Assembly: GCA_046760105.1 (NCBI GenBank)
Contig: JBHIDJ010000077.1
Coordinates: 1 to 14,687 of the forward strand
Reading direction: 5' to 3'
DNA from: JBHIDJ01 sp046760105
GTDB lineage: Bacteria > Pseudomonadota > Gammaproteobacteria > Acidiferrobacterales > SPGG2
Length of the DNA: 14,687 nt
A program made the position numbers and the translations under genes. This document shows positions 1-7,271 of this stretch, piece by piece (position 1 is the stretch's first letter; each line of letters opens with the position of its first letter). The notes under the pieces were generated by a model, which saw only the letters and a program-made list of their open reading frames with translations, did no database searches and had not been told where the DNA came from.

Positions 1-747
1 CAGGTACCGATCATCGTCACCGCACACAATCACATTCGAAACGGACGCGAGCCGGTACCACCGAGTAGGACACTGGGTCATGCCGCGAACTTTCTCTACA
101 TGCTGAAGGGCGAAGAGCCGAGCGTCGATGCCGCCAAGCTGATGGATACCGACATGGTGCTGCACGCCGAGCATGGGTCGAATGCATCCGCGTTCACGGC
201 GCGAGTCGTAACCGGTACAGATGCAAATCTGCACGCCTCAATAACAGCCGCCATTGCCGCACTCTCTGGACCTGCGCATGGTGGTGCAGCGGAGAATGTC
301 ATGCATATGGCACAGGAAGTCGGCGACCCTGCGAATGCTGCCGAATACGTTAAGCGCAAGCGCAAGAACCGCGAGCCAGTGACGGGGTTCGGCCATCGTG
401 TGTATCGGGCTGAGGATCCGCGCGCGCGTCACATGCGCGATGGTGTCGAAAGGCTCTCGCGCGAGATGGGCCAACCGCAGTGGTATGAGATCTTGCAGGC
501 GTTAGTTGAGGCGATGAGGCCTTACGCTCGCCATGGCGTTAACGTCAACGTGGACTTTTATGCGGGAGTTGTCTACTTCCTACACGGTATCCCGGAAGAC
601 CTCTTCGTGCCGATCTTTGCCGTCGGACGGGTGCCCGGGTGGACAGTGCAGGTGCTTGAGCAGCTGGAAGACAACATCCTCATCCGTCCACTTACACTCT
701 ATAATGGTCCGGACCCGCGCGAATACGTACCGATCGACGAAAGGTAA
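1..747 (+). CDS. Citrate synthase, C-terminal 248 residues (5' end outside window)
   Basis: Condenses acetyl-CoA with oxaloacetate to citrate in the cytoplasm, the entry to the TCA cycle. The frame is open from base 1 and in register with the end of the gene, so the start lies off the left edge; about a third of a typical 370-430 residue enzyme is missing. Counting from the first visible residue, the catalytic set is present: His58 in HAEHGSNAS, His93 in GPAHGGA and Asp185 in NVNVDFYAG, plus Arg133 in GFGHRVYR. The first motif reads EHG where many homologues have DHE. A 2-methylcitrate synthase cannot be excluded, because these subfamilies are hard to separate from half a sequence. The gene converges on pta, so it is not part of the taurine operon, although it would consume the acetyl-CoA that the operon makes. 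Confidence 0.93.
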   Translation, partial: QVPIIVTAHNHIRNGREPVPPSRTLGHAANFLYMLKGEEPSVDAAKLMDTDMVLHAEHGSNASAFTARVVTGTDANLHASITAAIAALSGPAHGGAAENVMHMAQEVGDPANAAEYVKRKRKNREPVTGFGHRVYRAEDPRARHMRDGVERLSREMGQPQWYEILQALVEAMRPYARHGVNVNVDFYAGVVYFLHGIPEDLFVPIFAVGRVPGWTVQVLEQLEDNILIRPLTLYNGPDPREYVPIDER

Positions 748-782
748 GCCTACCATCCAATTGAGGTAGTCCCAAAACTACT

Positions 783-890
783 CAACGCAGAGGCGCAAAG
801 AACGCAAAGGACGCAAAGTTTCGTTTATGTGTCTTGTCCGTCTTCGCTTTAGCGCTCGGGGATCCTTTGCGCCTTAGCGTCTTTGCGTTG
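783..890. repeat. Imperfect inverted repeat between convergent genes, likely bidirectional terminator
   Basis: The left arm (783-811) and right arm (863-890) are imperfect reverse complements over about 28 positions with one gap, separated by about 51 bases. Both arms are built from the words CGCAAAG/CTTTGCG repeated every 9-10 bases. The element fills most of the 153-bp gap between the stops of citrate synthase and pta. On the minus strand the folded arm is followed by TTTT (773-776 read in reverse), so it may end transcription from both sides. Units of this CTTTGCG type are, to my knowledge, common dispersed intergenic repeats in bacteria, but copy number here is unknown. Confidence 0.6.
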
Positions 891-900
891 GCAGTTTGAT

Positions 901-1887
901 TTAGGCCTGGGCCAAGAGAATCGCGGCGGTGACGATGATGTCGTCGATGCTGGCGCCGCGCGAGAGATCACTCACCGGTTTTGCAAACCCTTGCAGCACC
1001 GGGCCGATCGCCCTGGCACCAGCCATGTACTGCGTGAGCTTATAGGCGATGTTGCCGGCGTCTAGATTGGGGAAGATCAATACGTTTGCTTTGCCGGCTA
1101 CGGGGCTTTCCCCCTTGACCTTCATAGCAGCCACGCGCGCTATTAGCGCACTATCCGCCTGCAGCTCTCCGTCGATCGCTAGCCCTGGTGCACGCGCCCT
1201 GGCGATCGCCAGCGCCTCAGTGACCTTGTCGACATGCGCATGATGCGCGCTACCCTTTGTAGAGAACGAGAGCAGTGCAACCCGCGGCTCCTCGCGAAAG
1301 AGCCTGGTGTACGTGACCGCTGAAGCCAATGCGATGTCCGCTAACTCTTCGGCCGTGGGGTCTATGTTCACCGCACAGTCGGCATAAATGAAGGGCTTGT
1401 CAGTCTCACCTTGAAAGTTCGGGACGCTCATTAGAAAGAAGCTTGACGGTGTATTGATGTCGGCTGCCAGACCCACAGTCATCAATCCTGCCTCGATCAC
1501 CCGTGCGGTAGTGTTGGCAACACCGGCGATCATCGCGTTCGCGTCGCCAGCCTTCACCATCATGCCCCCATAGAACAACGGTTTGCGGGTCAGTCGCTGC
1601 GCTACTTTGATGTTGGCGCTTGGCCGCGCGGCTAAGTAACGCTCAGCATACGCATCGAGCTTGTCGCTCTCCTCTGGATTGATGATGCTGATTCCATCCA
1701 ACGAAACGCCCGCTCGATTCGCACGGTCTTTCAGCTCGTCTGGCTTGCCCAGCACGACAGCGTTGGCGACACTCTCATCCTGCAAACGTCGAGCTGCCAG
1801 AATGATCCGTTCATCATGACTTTCGGGAAGGACCAAGAACTTACTGCGTTGCTTCGCCCGAGCAATGAACTTTTGAATGATATCCAT
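901..1887 (-). CDS. pta: Phosphate acetyltransferase (short form)
   Basis: Converts acetyl phosphate plus CoA to acetyl-CoA plus phosphate (EC 2.3.1.8) in the cytoplasm, feeding the two-carbon product of Xsc into central metabolism. At 328 residues it is the single-domain form without the N-terminal regulatory domains of the roughly 700-residue enterobacterial enzyme. Family blocks are clear: LPESHDERI (20-28), SFSTKGSA (207-214), FPNLDAGNIAYKL (272-284) and KPVSDLSRG (303-311). Ser309, Arg310 and Asp316 match active-site residues known from the Methanosarcina enzyme. It starts 47 bases after the ackA stop and is the last gene of the minus-strand group. The ribosome site is weak, with an AGAGG about 12 bases upstream, which suggests dependence on upstream translation. 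A phosphate butyryltransferase is less likely given the motifs and context. Confidence 0.94.
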   Translation of the reverse strand: MDIIQKFIARAKQRSKFLVLPESHDERIILAARRLQDESVANAVVLGKPDELKDRANRAGVSLDGISIINPEESDKLDAYAERYLAARPSANIKVAQRLTRKPLFYGGMMVKAGDANAMIAGVANTTARVIEAGLMTVGLAADINTPSSFFLMSVPNFQGETDKPFIYADCAVNIDPTAEELADIALASAVTYTRLFREEPRVALLSFSTKGSAHHAHVDKVTEALAIARARAPGLAIDGELQADSALIARVAAMKVKGESPVAGKANVLIFPNLDAGNIAYKLTQYMAGARAIGPVLQGFAKPVSDLSRGASIDDIIVTAAILLAQA

Positions 1888-1934
1888 ACCTTGTGTTGGC
1901 CTCTGGCGCGTGAGGCAATGGGCAAAGAGTCCGC

Positions 1935-3146
1935 CTACGGTTCAACAAGCGCTTGCGCGATCCTCATGGCATCGATGGCGATTACGAGCTCTTCGTCGGT
2001 CGGGATCACCCAAACCTGTACGTCACTATCAGCTGCGGAGATACGCGTCTCTTTCTCCACGGCTTCCCGGTTGTACGCCTCATCGAGGCGGATGCCGAGA
2101 TTATCAAGATCCTCGCAGATGCGTGCACGGATCTCGGGACTGTTTTCACCGATCCCAGCCGTAAACACCACGGCGTCGCAGCCATTAAGCGCAGCGATGT
2201 ACTGTCCTAGGTAGCATTTGGCACGGTAGCAGAAGACCTCGATCGTCTCTTGGCAGCGCGCATCCCCCGCTTCCGCTTCGCGCAGCACATCACGCATGTC
2301 TGAGGCATACCCGCTCAGGCCCAAAATCCCGCTGTGGCGGTTGAGAAGCGCGTGCACTTCCGTGAGTGACAGCTCGTCCTTTTCGACGATGTGGAAGACG
2401 ATAGACGGGTCGATGTCACCACAACGTGTGCCCATCACAAGCCCACTGAGCGGTGTAAAGCCCATCGAGGTATCGACGGAATCACCATTGTGTATCGCCG
2501 CCATGGATGCGCCGTTACCCAGATGGCAGGTGATGACGCGAGAGTTCGATTTTTCTATTTCCGTAAGCTCATACAACCGGCGGCTGACATAGTAATGACT
2601 GGTTCCATGGAATCCATAACGGCGAATCTTGTGACGACGATACAGGCGAGTAGGTAAGGCGTAAAGGTATGCATGTGCAGGAAGACTGTGATGGAAAGCG
2701 GTATCGAACACGGCCACATGCGGAACATTCGGCAGCGCCCTACGGGCGGCTTGTATCCCTTTCAGGTTGGCGGGATTGTGCAGGGGAGCGAGATCAAATG
2801 CATCAGAGATCGCTTCGATGACGTCATCGTCGATAAGCCGAGACTCGGCAAGCCGCTCGCCTCCGTGCACCACGCGGTGGCCAACAGCTTCAATATCAGT
2901 GGTATTGCTGATTACGGGATGTTCACCCTTGAGTAGATAGTCGAGGACATGTTTCATCGCTTCATCATGGTCACGAGCAGTAAGACCACGGCGTTGTTTT
3001 TTGCCTTCCTCGATCTGGATCGTCGCAATCGACGAGACCGCCCCAATGCGTTCAACATTTCCCCACGCTCTGCGGGCGCGACTTTCGGCGTCGATGAGCT
3101 GAAACTTCAGCGACGAGCTTCCACAATTGATTACTAAAACCAGCAT
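1935..3146 (-). CDS. ackA: Acetate kinase
   Basis: Interconverts acetyl phosphate plus ADP with acetate plus ATP (EC 2.7.2.1). The 403-residue length is normal for the ASKHA-fold kinase. It opens with the signature LVINCGSSSLKF (residues 3-14) and has the second block YGFHGTSHYYVS (177-188). Asn7, Arg91, Asp148, His180, Arg241 and Glu385 fall at or next to the residues known to be essential in the Methanosarcina enzyme. GTRCGDIDP (239-247) and FTAGIGENSPEIR (328-340) are typical. In this cluster it offers a second outlet for the acetyl phosphate made by Xsc: substrate-level ATP and excreted acetate. I see no good Shine-Dalgarno sequence before the ATG. The 64-bp upstream gap instead carries two TCTAGAGT copies. 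Propionate kinase activity cannot be ruled out from sequence. Confidence 0.95.
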   Translation of the reverse strand: MLVLVINCGSSSLKFQLIDAESRARRAWGNVERIGAVSSIATIQIEEGKKQRRGLTARDHDEAMKHVLDYLLKGEHPVISNTTDIEAVGHRVVHGGERLAESRLIDDDVIEAISDAFDLAPLHNPANLKGIQAARRALPNVPHVAVFDTAFHHSLPAHAYLYALPTRLYRRHKIRRYGFHGTSHYYVSRRLYELTEIEKSNSRVITCHLGNGASMAAIHNGDSVDTSMGFTPLSGLVMGTRCGDIDPSIVFHIVEKDELSLTEVHALLNRHSGILGLSGYASDMRDVLREAEAGDARCQETIEVFCYRAKCYLGQYIAALNGCDAVVFTAGIGENSPEIRARICEDLDNLGIRLDEAYNREAVEKETRISAADSDVQVWVIPTDEELVIAIDAMRIAQALVEP

Positions 3147-3154
3147 GTTTATTT

Positions 3155-3182
3155 TCTAGAGTATTCGGTCTTGGTCTAGAGT
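3155..3182. promoter_or_regulatory. Direct repeat TCTAGAGT x2 upstream of ackA
   Basis: TCTAGAGT occurs at 3155-3162 and again at 3175-3182, a 20-base period or roughly two helical turns on one face of the DNA. The pair lies in the 64-bp gap between the tauE-like gene and ackA. The second copy is preceded by TGG, giving TTGGTCTAGA, which shares TGGTCTA with the candidate TauR box at 8751. This may be a regulator site or an internal promoter element. No binding evidence exists. Confidence 0.3.
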
Positions 3183-3210
3183 GGGGAAAGTAACGGCCCT
3201 TTCGTGCGTG

Positions 3211-3945
3211 CTAACCTAAGAGTGCCCGCAGAAACACAGCAACTGATAACAATGCAAGAAGCAGCAGTGCGAAGCGGCGGAAAGCTTCCGGTTCGGTGCG
3301 AATGAATCGGCGATTGCCGAGGGCAATGCCGGTCAGGACCACGGGCAGTAACAGCGCGGTGCGCATGAGAACATCGGCTGTAACCAGGCCCTGAGTCGCG
3401 GCGACGGCGGTTCCATATGAATCGGTCCCGAGAAAGAAAGCGATAATGGACGCACGTGACACCGTGGCCGCTGCCGGCGAGGAGAAAAAAAAGAGAATCG
3501 CAGGTGGTCCAGCGATTCCGGTGCTGCCATTCAACAGGCCGCAAAGCAGACCGGTCAAAACGGTTGGTGTGGGCCCCGGCATGCGCTTCAGGCTGAAGCC
3601 TTGCCATAGCAGCACGGTTGCCGTCAGCACCACCACCGATATAGCCACGCGGATTGGCGCTGCGGGTACGGTTGCGAGCAGGTAGATGCCCGGCGGGGTT
3701 GTGATCAAAGTACCCAGTAGTAGCCAACGCAACGAACGCCAATCGATGTCTCTCCACACCTTGGGTAGCAGGCGCACACTCGCCGCTACCTCGAGCATAA
3801 AGACCGTCGGTATCACCTCCGCCGGCGGCAGTACGAGCGACAGACTGCTGATCCAAAAGAGCGAAGACCCGAATCCACTGTAACCACGGACATAGGCGCC
3901 ACCGAGTACGGCTATGGCGGCAAAGATAACTTCTGCTGGGTGCAT
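3211..3945 (-). CDS. tauE: TauE/SafE-family membrane protein, probable sulfite exporter
   Basis: Probable inner-membrane exporter of the sulfite released by Xsc. The 244 residues are almost entirely hydrophobic, with about seven or eight membrane segments, and the two halves each carry the glycine-rich family motif: GYSGFGSSL (21-29) and GLLNGSTGIAGPPAILFF (136-153). This internal duplication is characteristic of the TauE/SafE (TSUP) family, PF01925. The family also transports other sulfur or carboxylate compounds, so the substrate is inferred from position directly after xsc and from the TauE and TauZ genes of other taurine clusters. The start is the only plausible ATG before the first membrane segment. 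It lacks a visible Shine-Dalgarno sequence and sits 118 bases after the xsc stop, behind a small hairpin. Confidence 0.82.
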   Translation of the reverse strand: MHPAEVIFAAIAVLGGAYVRGYSGFGSSLFWISSLSLVLPPAEVIPTVFMLEVAASVRLLPKVWRDIDWRSLRWLLLGTLITTPPGIYLLATVPAAPIRVAISVVVLTATVLLWQGFSLKRMPGPTPTVLTGLLCGLLNGSTGIAGPPAILFFFSSPAAATVSRASIIAFFLGTDSYGTAVAATQGLVTADVLMRTALLLPVVLTGIALGNRRFIRTEPEAFRRFALLLLALLSVAVFLRALLG

Positions 3946-3985
3946 GAAGGGTTACGCACACCACAGGTGTACACGTTTCGTGCCC

Positions 3986-4003
3986 ACAGTGGCACCCCAC
4001 TGT
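3986..4003 (-). other. Perfect 7-bp hairpin between xsc and tauE-like gene
   Basis: ACAGTGG (3986-3992) and CCACTGT (3997-4003) are perfect reverse complements around a four-base loop. The hairpin lies in the 118-bp xsc-tauE gap and no U-tract follows on the transcribed strand, so it is not a classical terminator. It could be an mRNA processing or stability element that sets exporter expression below that of Xsc. A second small dyad, ACACC-ACA-GGTGT, lies nearby at about 3958-3970. Confidence 0.35.
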
Positions 4004-4063
4004 TCCCGGCCCGACCGCGGTTAGCAGTTATGTGTCCTGTTCTAAACGAGGATCTGCTGTCCC

Positions 4064-5818
4064 TTAATTGACACCGTAGGCCTTGTACTTCTCCAGCAGC
4101 CGCACCGGCTTTTTTAACGCGTCGCGGCGGAACGGGTCGCCGAGTTCGCGCGTACACATGATCTCGAGAATCGTGGTCTTACCCGCTTTTTGGTCTTCGC
4201 ATGCCCTCCGTAAGGCCGGTCCCACGCCATCCAGCTTGTCGACGGTCACGCCTTGGGCGCCCATCGCAACTGCAATTTCCGCAAAGCTCGGGTTCTCCAG
4301 GTTAACGCCCTCGAAACGCCTGCCATAGAAGTCCACTTGATTCTTTTTTTCCGCCCCCCATTGCCTGTTATTGAATACCACCGGGGTTACTGGAATGTCC
4401 TCACGCACACACGTGAGGATCTCACCCATGCTCATGGCCCACGCTCCATCGCCGACATACGCGATCGCTGGTCGATCCGGTGCGGCCACCTTGGCGCCAA
4501 CAATGGTCGGGAAGGCATAGCCGCAGTTACCGAAGCTCATGGCGGCAAAAAAGCTGTTGGGCTTGTTAAAACGCAAGTAGCTGTTGGACACCGAACAGAT
4601 GTTACCGATGTCGGTCGAGACCATCGCATCTTCCGGCATGGCTTTTTCCAGCTCTCTTAGCACTTGGCGAGGATGAAGCAGACCAGCATCTTCTTTGCTA
4701 ACCCGCTGACTCCATTCATCCACCTCTTCGGTCCAGCCGTTCAGCTCGGATTCCCAAGTCTCTTTCTGACGTTTGATTTCAGCCAAGCGTTCATCTTTGT
4801 TTTGCTGGCATGCGACTGTCTTATTCTGCAATCGGTCCAGAATGGCGGCGGCTGCCGCTTTTGCATCACCACAGACGCCGACTGCAATGGGCCGCACCAG
4901 GCCCAGCACCTTGTGATCGCAATCCACTTGAATGATCTTGGCGCCCTTGGGCCAGTAGTCCAGGCCGTGTTGTGGCAGGGTGCCGAACGGTCCCAAACGC
5001 GTACCCAGTGCCAGCACCACATCCGCCCGCTGGATCAGCTTCATGCCCGCTTTTGAACCCTGGTAACCCAGTGGGCCACACCACAGTGGCTGATTGACGG
5101 GGAAGGAGTCATTGTGTAGATAGCTGTTAACCACCGGTGCACCCAGATACTCGGCCAAGGCCACACACTGTTCCACACCACCGGCCATGATGACACCGCC
5201 ACCGGAAAGAATGACCGGGAACTTGGCGTCCGCGAGCAAGTTCGCCGCTTCGTTAAGACTCTGTTCGCCGCCGGGGCCCAGCTCGAGCTTGCGTGGTTGA
5301 GGGATATCGACGTCTAGGTCGCCATAGAAGAAATCGCGCGGAATATTGAGCTGAGCAGGTCCTCGTTCGGCCAAGGCCATGTCGAAGCAGCGGCCGGTGA
5401 ATTCAGCCATGCGGCCCGGCCCGTTGACGTGCCCCTGGTATTTCGTGATCTTGGAGAAGATAGGTAGCTGTTCCGTTTCCTGGAAGCCACCCAGCCCGAT
5501 CGTGGTTGAGCCGGTTTCCGGGGTAACCGCGACAACAGGCGTGTGCGCCCAGTAAGCGGCTGCTATCGCCGTGACAAAGTTCGTGATTCCAGGGCCGTTC
5601 TGTCCAATACATACACCGTGTCGGCCACTGACGCGGGCATAGCCGTCGGCCATGTGGGCCGAACCCTGCTCGTGTACAGTAGGAATGAAACGGATCCCAG
5701 CGGCGGGGAAGATGTCCAACGCATCCATATAGGCTGACCCGACAATACCGAACACATCGGTCACCCCATGCGCCACCAGGGTCTCGACAAATGCTTCGCT
5801 GGGAGTCATGCGTGCCAT
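4064..5818 (-). CDS. xsc: Sulfoacetaldehyde acetyltransferase
   Basis: Thiamine diphosphate enzyme (EC 2.3.3.15) that cleaves sulfoacetaldehyde with phosphate to acetyl phosphate and sulfite, the desulfonation step of taurine breakdown. At 584 residues it has the usual Xsc length and three-domain TPP fold. The N-terminal pyrimidine-binding domain has catalytic Glu50 in VHEQGSAHMADGYAR, the middle domain spans roughly 190-330, and the C-terminal domain has the diphosphate/metal motif GDGAW (456-460) ending in NN (483-484). Features such as GQNGPGITNFVTAIAAAYW (72-90), the DPFRRDAL block near 561 and the genes around it favour Xsc over acetolactate synthase or sulfopyruvate decarboxylase. The start is supported by GAGGAG about eight bases upstream. 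The gap before it holds a perfect palindrome at 5862-5875. It is transcribed between ald and the tauE-like gene. Confidence 0.95.
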   Translation of the reverse strand: MARMTPSEAFVETLVAHGVTDVFGIVGSAYMDALDIFPAAGIRFIPTVHEQGSAHMADGYARVSGRHGVCIGQNGPGITNFVTAIAAAYWAHTPVVAVTPETGSTTIGLGGFQETEQLPIFSKITKYQGHVNGPGRMAEFTGRCFDMALAERGPAQLNIPRDFFYGDLDVDIPQPRKLELGPGGEQSLNEAANLLADAKFPVILSGGGVIMAGGVEQCVALAEYLGAPVVNSYLHNDSFPVNQPLWCGPLGYQGSKAGMKLIQRADVVLALGTRLGPFGTLPQHGLDYWPKGAKIIQVDCDHKVLGLVRPIAVGVCGDAKAAAAAILDRLQNKTVACQQNKDERLAEIKRQKETWESELNGWTEEVDEWSQRVSKEDAGLLHPRQVLRELEKAMPEDAMVSTDIGNICSVSNSYLRFNKPNSFFAAMSFGNCGYAFPTIVGAKVAAPDRPAIAYVGDGAWAMSMGEILTCVREDIPVTPVVFNNRQWGAEKKNQVDFYGRRFEGVNLENPSFAEIAVAMGAQGVTVDKLDGVGPALRRACEDQKAGKTTILEIMCTRELGDPFRRDALKKPVRLLEKYKAYGVN

Positions 5819-5861
5819 AATTTTACTCCTCTCTAAGAAAATCGATTAGGCAGTCAGCTGG

Positions 5862-5875
5862 GCCCACGCGTGGGC
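5862..5875. promoter_or_regulatory. Perfect 14-bp palindrome upstream of xsc
   Basis: GCCCACGCGTGGGC is self-complementary over all 14 bases. It lies 44-57 bases before the xsc start, in the 92-bp ald-xsc gap. It could be an operator for a dimeric regulator or the stem of a short RNA structure. No U-run follows on the minus strand, so it does not look like a terminator. Chance in GC-rich DNA is possible. Confidence 0.3.
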
Positions 5876-5910
5876 ACGTTCGCCCGGTTTGCAAGGTCGC
5901 GCTGTTGCAC

Positions 5911-7029
5911 TTAGGCGGCCAAGGCGTCCAGCGGATCGCGATAAGAATAGCCGAGCGCTTCGGCTACGCCTTCGCAGGTGATATCGCCCTTGTGGACGTT
6001 GAGCCCTGCCCGCAAGTGCGGATCGTCGTCCAACGCGCGCTTGTATCCTTTGTCCGCGAGCGCCAGTACGTAAGGCAGTGTTGCGTTGTTAAGGGCAAAG
6101 GTTGAGGTGCGTGGGACACCTCCCGGCATGTTGGCGACACAGTAGTGAATCACATCGTCGACCGCGTACGTTGGCTCGGCGTGCGTGGTGGGCCGTGCAG
6201 TCTCGAAACAGCCGCCCTGGTCGATGGCAACGTCAACCACCACGGCCCCCGGCTTCATGCGTCTGACCAGGTCTGCTGATACCAGCTTGGGTGCTGCCGC
6301 GCCCGGAATGAGAACAGCACCAATCACGAGATCAGCCATCAGCACGTGGCGCTCCACCGCGTCGCGTGTCGAGTAGACGGTATTTAACGGTCGGCTGAAC
6401 TGTCGCCACAGCGCCCGCAGAACATCGGTCGAACGATCGAGCGCCCACACGTCGGCACCCATTCCCAACGCAATATGAATGGCGTGGGTGCCGACAACGC
6501 CGCCGCCGAGAACGACTACTCTAGCCGGGTCTACCCCCGGCACACCGCCAAGCAGAACACCCAGGCCACCATGGGTCTTCTCCAGGCAATAAGCGCCCGC
6601 CTGTACGGACATGCGGCCGGCCACCTCGGACATTGGCGCCAGCAAGGGCAGGCCGCCCTTGGGTGAGGTTACCGTCTCATAGGCGATGCAGATCGCACCG
6701 CTTTTTACCAGGTCCTCCGTCTGCTCCGGGTCCGGCGCGAGGTGCAAATATGTGAACAGTACCTGTCCCGCACGAAGACGGCGTCGTTCCTCCGCTTGTG
6801 GTTCCTTAACCTTGACGATCATCTCGGCCTGTTCGAACACCTGTCCCGGCGATGCGGCGATAGTCGCCCCCGCGGCCTCATAGTCGGCGTCAGTCACGCC
6901 AATGCCTTTGCCAGCCTCGCGCTCGACGATCACGCTGTGGCCGTGGGCGACTGCTTCGCGCACGCTCGATGGCACCAAGCCGACGCGGTACTCATGGACT
7001 TTTACCTCTTTCGGAACGCCTATCAACAT
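5911..7029 (-). CDS. ald: Alanine dehydrogenase
   Basis: Oxidises L-alanine with NAD+ to pyruvate, ammonium and NADH (EC 1.4.1.1), regenerating the pyruvate that the aminotransferase needs as amino acceptor. Translated from 7029 it is 372 residues, the normal family length. The N-terminus MLIGVPKEVKVHEYRVG is canonical. Substrate and catalytic residues Lys75 (VKVKEP), His96 (YLHLAPD) and Asp270 (DVAIDQGG) sit at the numbers known for the mycobacterial enzyme. The Rossmann motif LGGGVVGTHA (174-183) and the C-terminal HYCVANMPGGVPRTST (295-310) are clear. The frame stays open upstream to a TTG at 7083, but GGAGG six bases before 7029 and the family N-terminus fix the start. It lies between tauR and xsc in the same direction, as in other taurine clusters. 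Confidence 0.95.
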   Translation of the reverse strand: MLIGVPKEVKVHEYRVGLVPSSVREAVAHGHSVIVEREAGKGIGVTDADYEAAGATIAASPGQVFEQAEMIVKVKEPQAEERRRLRAGQVLFTYLHLAPDPEQTEDLVKSGAICIAYETVTSPKGGLPLLAPMSEVAGRMSVQAGAYCLEKTHGGLGVLLGGVPGVDPARVVVLGGGVVGTHAIHIALGMGADVWALDRSTDVLRALWRQFSRPLNTVYSTRDAVERHVLMADLVIGAVLIPGAAAPKLVSADLVRRMKPGAVVVDVAIDQGGCFETARPTTHAEPTYAVDDVIHYCVANMPGGVPRTSTFALNNATLPYVLALADKGYKRALDDDPHLRAGLNVHKGDITCEGVAEALGYSYRDPLDALAA

Positions 7030-7271
7030 CTTATTCCTCCAAGTGCGGTTTCTACCGGACGGGGCTACAGTCGTCGGTTTCAATCGTGCAGCGATGGGCG
7101 CACGTATTTTCGGCCCGATAATCTAGAGTCCGTACGTTCGGCAGGGTAGTGCCAGTCCCGAGGTTTCGCCTGTGCCAGCGAGTTAGGGAACCGATACATG
7201 GCTGCAATTCCGTCTTCGATACCCAACCCGTTCGCCGTAACGAGTCGGGCAGCGCGTTTCCAAAAGAACGA
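7030..7271. other. Non-coding gap between tauR and ald
   Basis: This 242-bp gap is the longest in the window. It contains the ald ribosome site and a TCTAGAGT word at 7122-7129. I see no convincing sigma-70 promoter, no hairpin with a U-tract and no recognisable gene. A 39-codon frame (7080-7199, minus) lacks a good ribosome site. The stretch around 7040-7185 gives me a vague impression of a dispersed intergenic repeat, which I cannot confirm. The gap is large enough to hold a separate ald-xsc promoter, so tauR need not be cotranscribed with ald. Confidence 0.4.
7036..7040 (-). promoter_or_regulatory. Ribosome binding site deciding the ald start
   Basis: GGAGG on the minus strand sits exactly six bases before the ATG at 7029. 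It rules out the 18-residue longer reading from the TTG at 7083. Confidence 0.85.

Noticed and set aside
1899..1916. Short hairpin GCCTC...GAGGC between ackA and pta
   Set aside because: Only five pairs and no U-tract; too weak to call a terminator in a 47-bp operon gap.
3176..4000. 274-codon minus-strand frame overlapping the tauE-like gene
   Set aside because: It is Arg/His/Cys-rich with no membrane pattern and lies in a different frame from the clear TauE/SafE protein.
7140..7154. Possible sigma-54 promoter (TGGCAC then TGCC) upstream of ald
   Set aside because: The distance between the GG and GC elements is one base too short for the -24/-12 consensus and the -12 part is poor.
7080..7199. 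Small 39-codon frame on the minus strand between tauR and ald
   Set aside because: No convincing ribosome site and no recognisable family.
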